Below, piece after piece: positions 60,247-64,000 of a DNA stretch of 64,000 nucleotides (position 1 is the first letter of the stretch; the number at the start of each line of letters is the position of its first letter). Location: NCBI RefSeq assembly GCF_022539315.1, contig NC_066315.1, forward strand, positions 21,427,649 through 21,491,648, written 5' to 3'. The stretch comes from Serinus canaria (lineage: Eukaryota > Chordata > Aves > Passeriformes > Fringillidae). The translations under genes and the position numbers were made by a program. The notes beneath the pieces were generated by a model. It saw only the letters and a list, made by a program, of their open reading frames with translations, had not been told where the DNA came from and searched no databases.

Positions 60247-61098
60247 TCAGTTATGCTGAAAAGCCTTTTTCTTTTTGCGAGGTGGTTTCTTTATCTTATT
60301 GGGATTTGGGACAAGTTTCTTGATTTTCAAAGGCTGCAAAATTACATGTGAAAGATCAGGCTGATTGCTTTCCGTATGCTTCCGCTTCTGACTTGGGAGC
60401 TTATCCCCCAGCACCTCTGCAAGCTCTTCGGGTTCCAGACTTTCTGAAGAATCTGTATCCGCACCAGCCATGGATTCTCCAGTTCTGTACTGAAACCACG
60501 GCACTTCCAAAGCCGGTATCTTTGGAATTATTGCTGCTATTGCCTCAGTGAACTTGTCAGACTGCTTTTTGAAGCCGAGTGCCAAGATGGACGTTAAGCC
60601 AAGGAGGGGCGCGACGGTCTCGCTGAGCCGCGGCACCTGCCCTGCCGGCGTGGCGCGGCTCGCGCTCAGCTCGATCAGGTGCGACGTGATCATGGCAGGT
60701 TTGGCAGACTTGCACACCAGCAAGAGAAGAAGTTCATTTTTTTCCAATGCTTTTGTAACTTCGTTAACTCCAATAGCAAGCTGTCTTCTGATACTTATGT
60801 CAGTCCATCCTGGTTTTTGCTGGTGGCTTTCTGCTTCCTCTTTAGGAAAATCATTGGTGCCAGCATCGCAGTTTCTTTCTGCTTGTTTTTTTGTAAGGGA
60901 ACGTTTTTTCTTTCTTGGACTCTCAATCTTTTTAAGTCCAATATGTTTAATCCTTTCTTCTAAGGTCTCTAGTATAAAATGCATATCTTCTCCATCTATG
61001 GTTTTCCACTGGAAAACAAAGGGGTTATCTAGACACGTTTTTACAGTGGTTTTCTTTGCTTTCCGAAGTGTTGCTGTGCCTTGCTGAATTACAGACAT
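60247..61098 (-). CDS. RPP38: RPP38, RNase P/MRP protein subunit p38
   Basis: The 283 residues are encoded in one exon, as in mammals. The protein binds kink-turn RNA in the H1 and MRP RNAs, acts in nucleolar tRNA 5' processing and rRNA processing, and belongs to the L7Ae/L30e/Gadd45 fold. The fold spans about residues 100-190: RRQLAIGVNEVTKALEKNEL, then LLLLVCKSAKPAMITSHLIE and the loop QVPRLSETVAPLLGL. A Lys/Arg-rich patch near residue 60 (SPRKKKRSLTKK) and a C-terminal LKIKKLVPNPNKIKKPPRKK tail serve nuclear targeting and RNA binding. ATG at 61098 has A at -3. It is preceded by a CCTAG splice acceptor 27 bp upstream (exon begins at 61125), so the 5'UTR is spliced. Confidence 0.97.
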   Translation of the reverse strand: MSVIQQGTATLRKAKKTTVKTCLDNPFVFQWKTIDGEDMHFILETLEERIKHIGLKKIESPRKKKRSLTKKQAERNCDAGTNDFPKEEAESHQQKPGWTDISIRRQLAIGVNEVTKALEKNELLLLLVCKSAKPAMITSHLIELSASRATPAGQVPRLSETVAPLLGLTSILALGFKKQSDKFTEAIAAIIPKIPALEVPWFQYRTGESMAGADTDSSESLEPEELAEVLGDKLPSQKRKHTESNQPDLSHVILQPLKIKKLVPNPNKIKKPPRKKKKAFQHN

Positions 61099-61125
61099 CC
61101 TGAGGTGGTTCTGTGTTTTGTCACC

Positions 61126-63365
61126 CTAGGAAGAAAGAGCAAAACATTAGTTTAAATACTGTACTGTCTGCTGTGGACATTGTTACCAGAAGCTTCTTCT
61201 GAGAATACAGAAGAGAAACACTGCATGTCAGTGATACTGGTATCTGTCAACCTCACACATCTTCCACAGGGCAGATGTAGAGCTGGGTTTTTTTTAATAA
61301 AAAAAGCTGGACAGGACAGTATGGCAACAGCAGTGACAACAGACCCCTCTTAAAGCTGAACAAAAGCAGCTGGAGCTGTTACAGATATAAAAAACCCATA
61401 AGCCCAACCAAACAACAACCTATCCCCAGAATCACAGGTTGAAGGACCACTCCATTTCCACTGCTGCACGGCTGCATTGCCCCCCCATGACATAGGAGGG
61501 GGAAAAAAGGCAAAAAAATCACAACAGGAAACAAGTTCCTGAATTCATTTAGGAATTTTATAAATCTGTTTTGTCAGTCTTCAGTCCATGCCTTGTGTTT
61601 TCCTGTATTTGGAAGGTATGATAAAAACTTGCAGACTCTTTAACAGTTTATGCTTTCAAGGACGGAAAGCAATCCCCTACATGACCTCCAAAAGTTCAGG
61701 AGTCTTTTGTGTCACCTGGACAATGCCTTCTGGGTTGAGAAAAACTGAACAGGAGCAGAGAAAGTGTAATTGCTCTTGCTGTGACTGATCTAGCCCAGAG
61801 CAGCAGTGAAGACATGAGGTCAGGCCTGATGACAGTCCCTGGTAAATTGCAAAGCTCCCATACTGTGTTCCTGCTTGGGAACTAGTACCATCTTCACTGG
61901 GACACAGGCAAGCTCACAGAATTAGCTCAGCTCAGGTTTCTAATCAGGGGAACCATGACATGACTCCCTCCTAGGTCTCCTGGTTACCCAGGCAGGCATA
62001 CAGATTGCATTTATGTACAGCTCGTGAACACCTACTGGTAGTGAGCTACCTTGATATAAAAAGACAAATATCTTCACCTAAGTGTTCTGCCATCAAGCAA
62101 CATCCATGTGGATAGATTTTCACTCAGAAAAACTCTAGTCTGGAGGACAGCAGGAGAAAGATGCCCATGGTGTGATTCTGGGGACAGTCCACGAGTTGGA
62201 CTGGAAAGGCCAGGAGTTGGATTTAATGATCCTTGTGAATTCTGTCACACTCAGGATGGTCTACAGTTCATCTTGAATAGTTGTATCAATATGAACTGTT
62301 ACCCAGAATGAAAGTCAAAAATACTGAAGGCATTTTCAGAGAACAGTAAAAATGAGAACTCCAAAATACAAAAAAAACCACCGAGGCACTCTTGAGAACT
62401 CTCAGATTAATCCATGAAATGCCCTGGGCCACCTCAGTGATGGTCCATCCATTTATCCAGTTATCTGCTTCCAACAGTGGAAACTGGAGAAGAAACCAGC
62501 TGTGGGGGACAGGGCTGGCATTCCCCTCAGCTCCCAAGCATCCAGAATGATTGCATCTGGGATGTAAGGATAAAGATGTGCCTACTTAACCTATTAGTCC
62601 CTCATGGAGCTATCATTCGTGCAGTTACCTAATCCCTTTTCCTTACCATCACAGCAGCAACAAACAAAAAGTGAACACAACTAAAAAATGGAAATGACCA
62701 TGAGAATTCTTACGTGTGACTACGTTAAAATGAAAGCTTGTAATTGTTTGTAAAAAAATGAGCTCTGGGTTATCGCTTTTAAAAGCTTTCAATTAGGGAT
62801 GCTCTGATGGCCTTTGACAAGCAAAATCAGCGACACAATAAAAAAAACAAAACATAGAACATGTTCACAGTTCAAAGATGACATTTTTATTTTCAAAATG
62901 GGCATTCCTGAGGAAAACAAGCGTGCAGGAGTAAGGAAACAGACCAACGAGTGAACAAACGAACACAGCTCCTCCACCTCGCACGGCGGCCGCGACCCCC
63001 GCGCTTCCGGCGGAAGGGAGCTCGCAGAAACGCCGCCCGCGCCCACCTCCTCCGCCAGGAGCCTCCCCGCCGCTTCCGCTGCACAGCAGTGCTCTGGGGG
63101 CTCCTCCAGCTCCCGGCAACGGCGAAACGCGGGCTAAGCACGGCCCAGCACACGCACTGCGGCCGCCGCCGGCTCCCTGTGGGGCAGGGGCTCCGCCGAG
63201 ACAGCAGCACCCTCTCCCCGGGCCGCCGCATCGCGGGCCACCGCCCCTCACCCGCCAAGCACTGCGGGCCGGCCCGGGCCCGGGGAGCGGAGCGGCCTCC
63301 GGCTGCCCGACCGCGGAGCCCAGGCCGCAGCTGCCCCGCGCCCACCGGCGCAAAGCCGGCCTTAC
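61126..63365 (-). other. RPP38: RPP38 5'UTR intron
   Basis: 2.24 kb intron on the - strand. Donor GTAAGG (complement of 63360-63365, after GGCTGAG), acceptor TTTCTTCCTAG (ending at 61126). The splice pair is predicted from the consensus and the position of the CpG island. The promoter-proximal half is GC-rich. Confidence 0.7.
62195..62300 (+). mobile_element. Possible CR1 3' tail fragment
   Basis: AGGAGTTGGATTTAATGATC then CTTGTGAATTCTGTCACACT resembles the CR1 tail motif (GAGTTGGACTCGATGATCCTTGTGGGT). Only about 100 bp can be recognised and it is heavily diverged. Confidence 0.4.
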
Positions 63366-63660
63366 CTCAGCCTCCCGCGCTCCAGAAACACGCCGCGGGA
63401 CGCAACCCGGTCCCGCTCCGCCCCCGGTCCCGCTCCGCCCCTGGCGGCGGTGGGGCGTGTCTCTCCGCGGCCGGGCGGTGTCCGGAGCGGGCCGAGCCCG
63501 GGGGAGGCGGGCGCTTGGGCGGGTAGCGATCTGGCGGCTCGGTGTGCCGTGCCCGCGCTGCGCTCAAGGCCGCAGGGGGAAGCGGCTGTAGCTTTAGTGC
63601 AAGGGCGCCATAAAGCGCTGGTGCCGGCGGCCTGCCCTTGGCGGGTCTCACCTTAAGCTC
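62960..63660 (-). promoter_or_regulatory. RPP38: RPP38 CpG island and promoter
   Basis: Strongly GC/CpG-rich. It includes a palindromic double ETS-type element CTTCCGGCGGAAG (63004-63016), another CTTCCG near 63074, and GC boxes in a 17-bp tandem repeat at 63406-63440 (units CCCGGTCCCGCTCCGCC). The non-coding first exon of RPP38 ends at the donor 63366/63365. ETS pairs and lack of a TATA box are typical of bidirectional promoters. In mammals ACBD7 is divergent from RPP38, but I see no ACBD7 coding start in the remaining sequence. Confidence 0.75.
63367..63450 (-). other. RPP38: RPP38 non-coding first exon (approximate)
   Basis: Inferred from the GGCTGAG|GTAAGG donor on the - strand. The 5' end is unknown and set only near the GC-box repeat. 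No usable ATG in frame with the coding exon was seen. Confidence 0.45.
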
Positions 63661-64000
63661 ACTACTGGCGCTCCCAGGACTCGAGCGCTCCCGAAAACTA
63701 GCTGATAGGCGGTGGCAGACCTGCTTAGTCACATGCCAGCTAGCGCAGTCAGGGCCAGGTCACCAGGTGCTTCATAGGGATTTCACAGCCACAGTGCAGT
63801 CCCTCGCTGCAGTGCAGTAAGCGCCGTGCTGTGCACGGACATTGTGAGCTGTGACCAAGGTGATGGGTACGGAGTGGTTCCATTCAGTGTTTCCCACCAT
63901 CTGCCCTCAGCCTTAAAGAAATCTTCACAAATGTATTCATTTTCCACATTCACCGTAGTGCACAGCATGGTTAAGTACAGCTTCTTGGCCCTGAAAGAGC
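63661..64000. other. Flank beyond the RPP38 promoter
   Basis: GC drops back to normal. No exon or RNA gene is recognised. The next gene expected by synteny would start beyond the window end or lack a coding part here. Confidence 0.5.

Noticed and set aside
60548..61087. 179-residue open frame on the + strand within RPP38
   Set aside because: Antisense shadow of the RPP38 coding exon, which itself matches the known protein over its full length.
62865..63526. Long open frames in the RPP38 CpG island
   Set aside because: Same composition effect; no similarity recognised and no conserved start, including for ACBD7, which I looked for on the + strand.

Overview
The window is nuclear DNA from a vertebrate, almost certainly a bird. 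The evidence is the intron/exon structure, CpG-island promoters, several decayed CR1 LINE copies with the typical avian 3' end, and one LTR of an avian endogenous-retrovirus type. A songbird or other neoavian is plausible, but the species cannot be fixed from this sequence alone. Gene order and orientation match the block FAM171A1 - NMT2 - RPP38 (human 10p13, read in reverse), so this is a conserved syntenic segment.

Layout. (1) 1-13,466: 3' part of FAM171A1 on the + strand. About 8.4 kb of intron is followed by the last three coding exons (8378-8494, 11015-11129, 11762-13466). They encode the end of the extracellular region, the single transmembrane segment and the whole long cytoplasmic tail. 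The 3'UTR runs to roughly 15.7-16.3 kb. (2) About 16.3-24.7 kb: AT-rich intergenic DNA. It holds a TG/TA/CA microsatellite palindrome and two ~97% identical 461-bp direct repeats, the second ending exactly where the next CpG island begins. (3) 24,666-55,775: the complete NMT2 gene on the + strand. Twelve coding exons could be assigned with GT/AG junctions and consistent phases, giving 498 residues plus a stop, the same length as mammalian NMT2. Introns 1, 2 and 3 carry CR1 fragments and intron 10 a solo LTR. (4) 55,776-60,100: NMT2 3'UTR and the short convergent gap to RPP38. (5) 60,247-63,366 and upstream: RPP38 on the - strand. A single coding exon encodes 283 residues, and a non-coding first exon lies in a GC-rich promoter at about 63.0-63.6 kb. 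The gene expected beyond it by synteny (ACBD7, divergent) is not visible in the window.

The three genes are not a functional operon. FAM171A1 is a type I membrane protein linked to cell shape, NMT2 attaches myristate to N-terminal glycines, and RPP38 is a protein subunit of RNase P/MRP. I found no CRISPR array, prokaryotic system or obviously new gene. The observations most worth checking are the 461-bp duplicate beside the NMT2 promoter, the G-rich NMT2 5' region with a possible uORF, the very short convergent NMT2/RPP38 spacing, and the long palindromic microsatellite.
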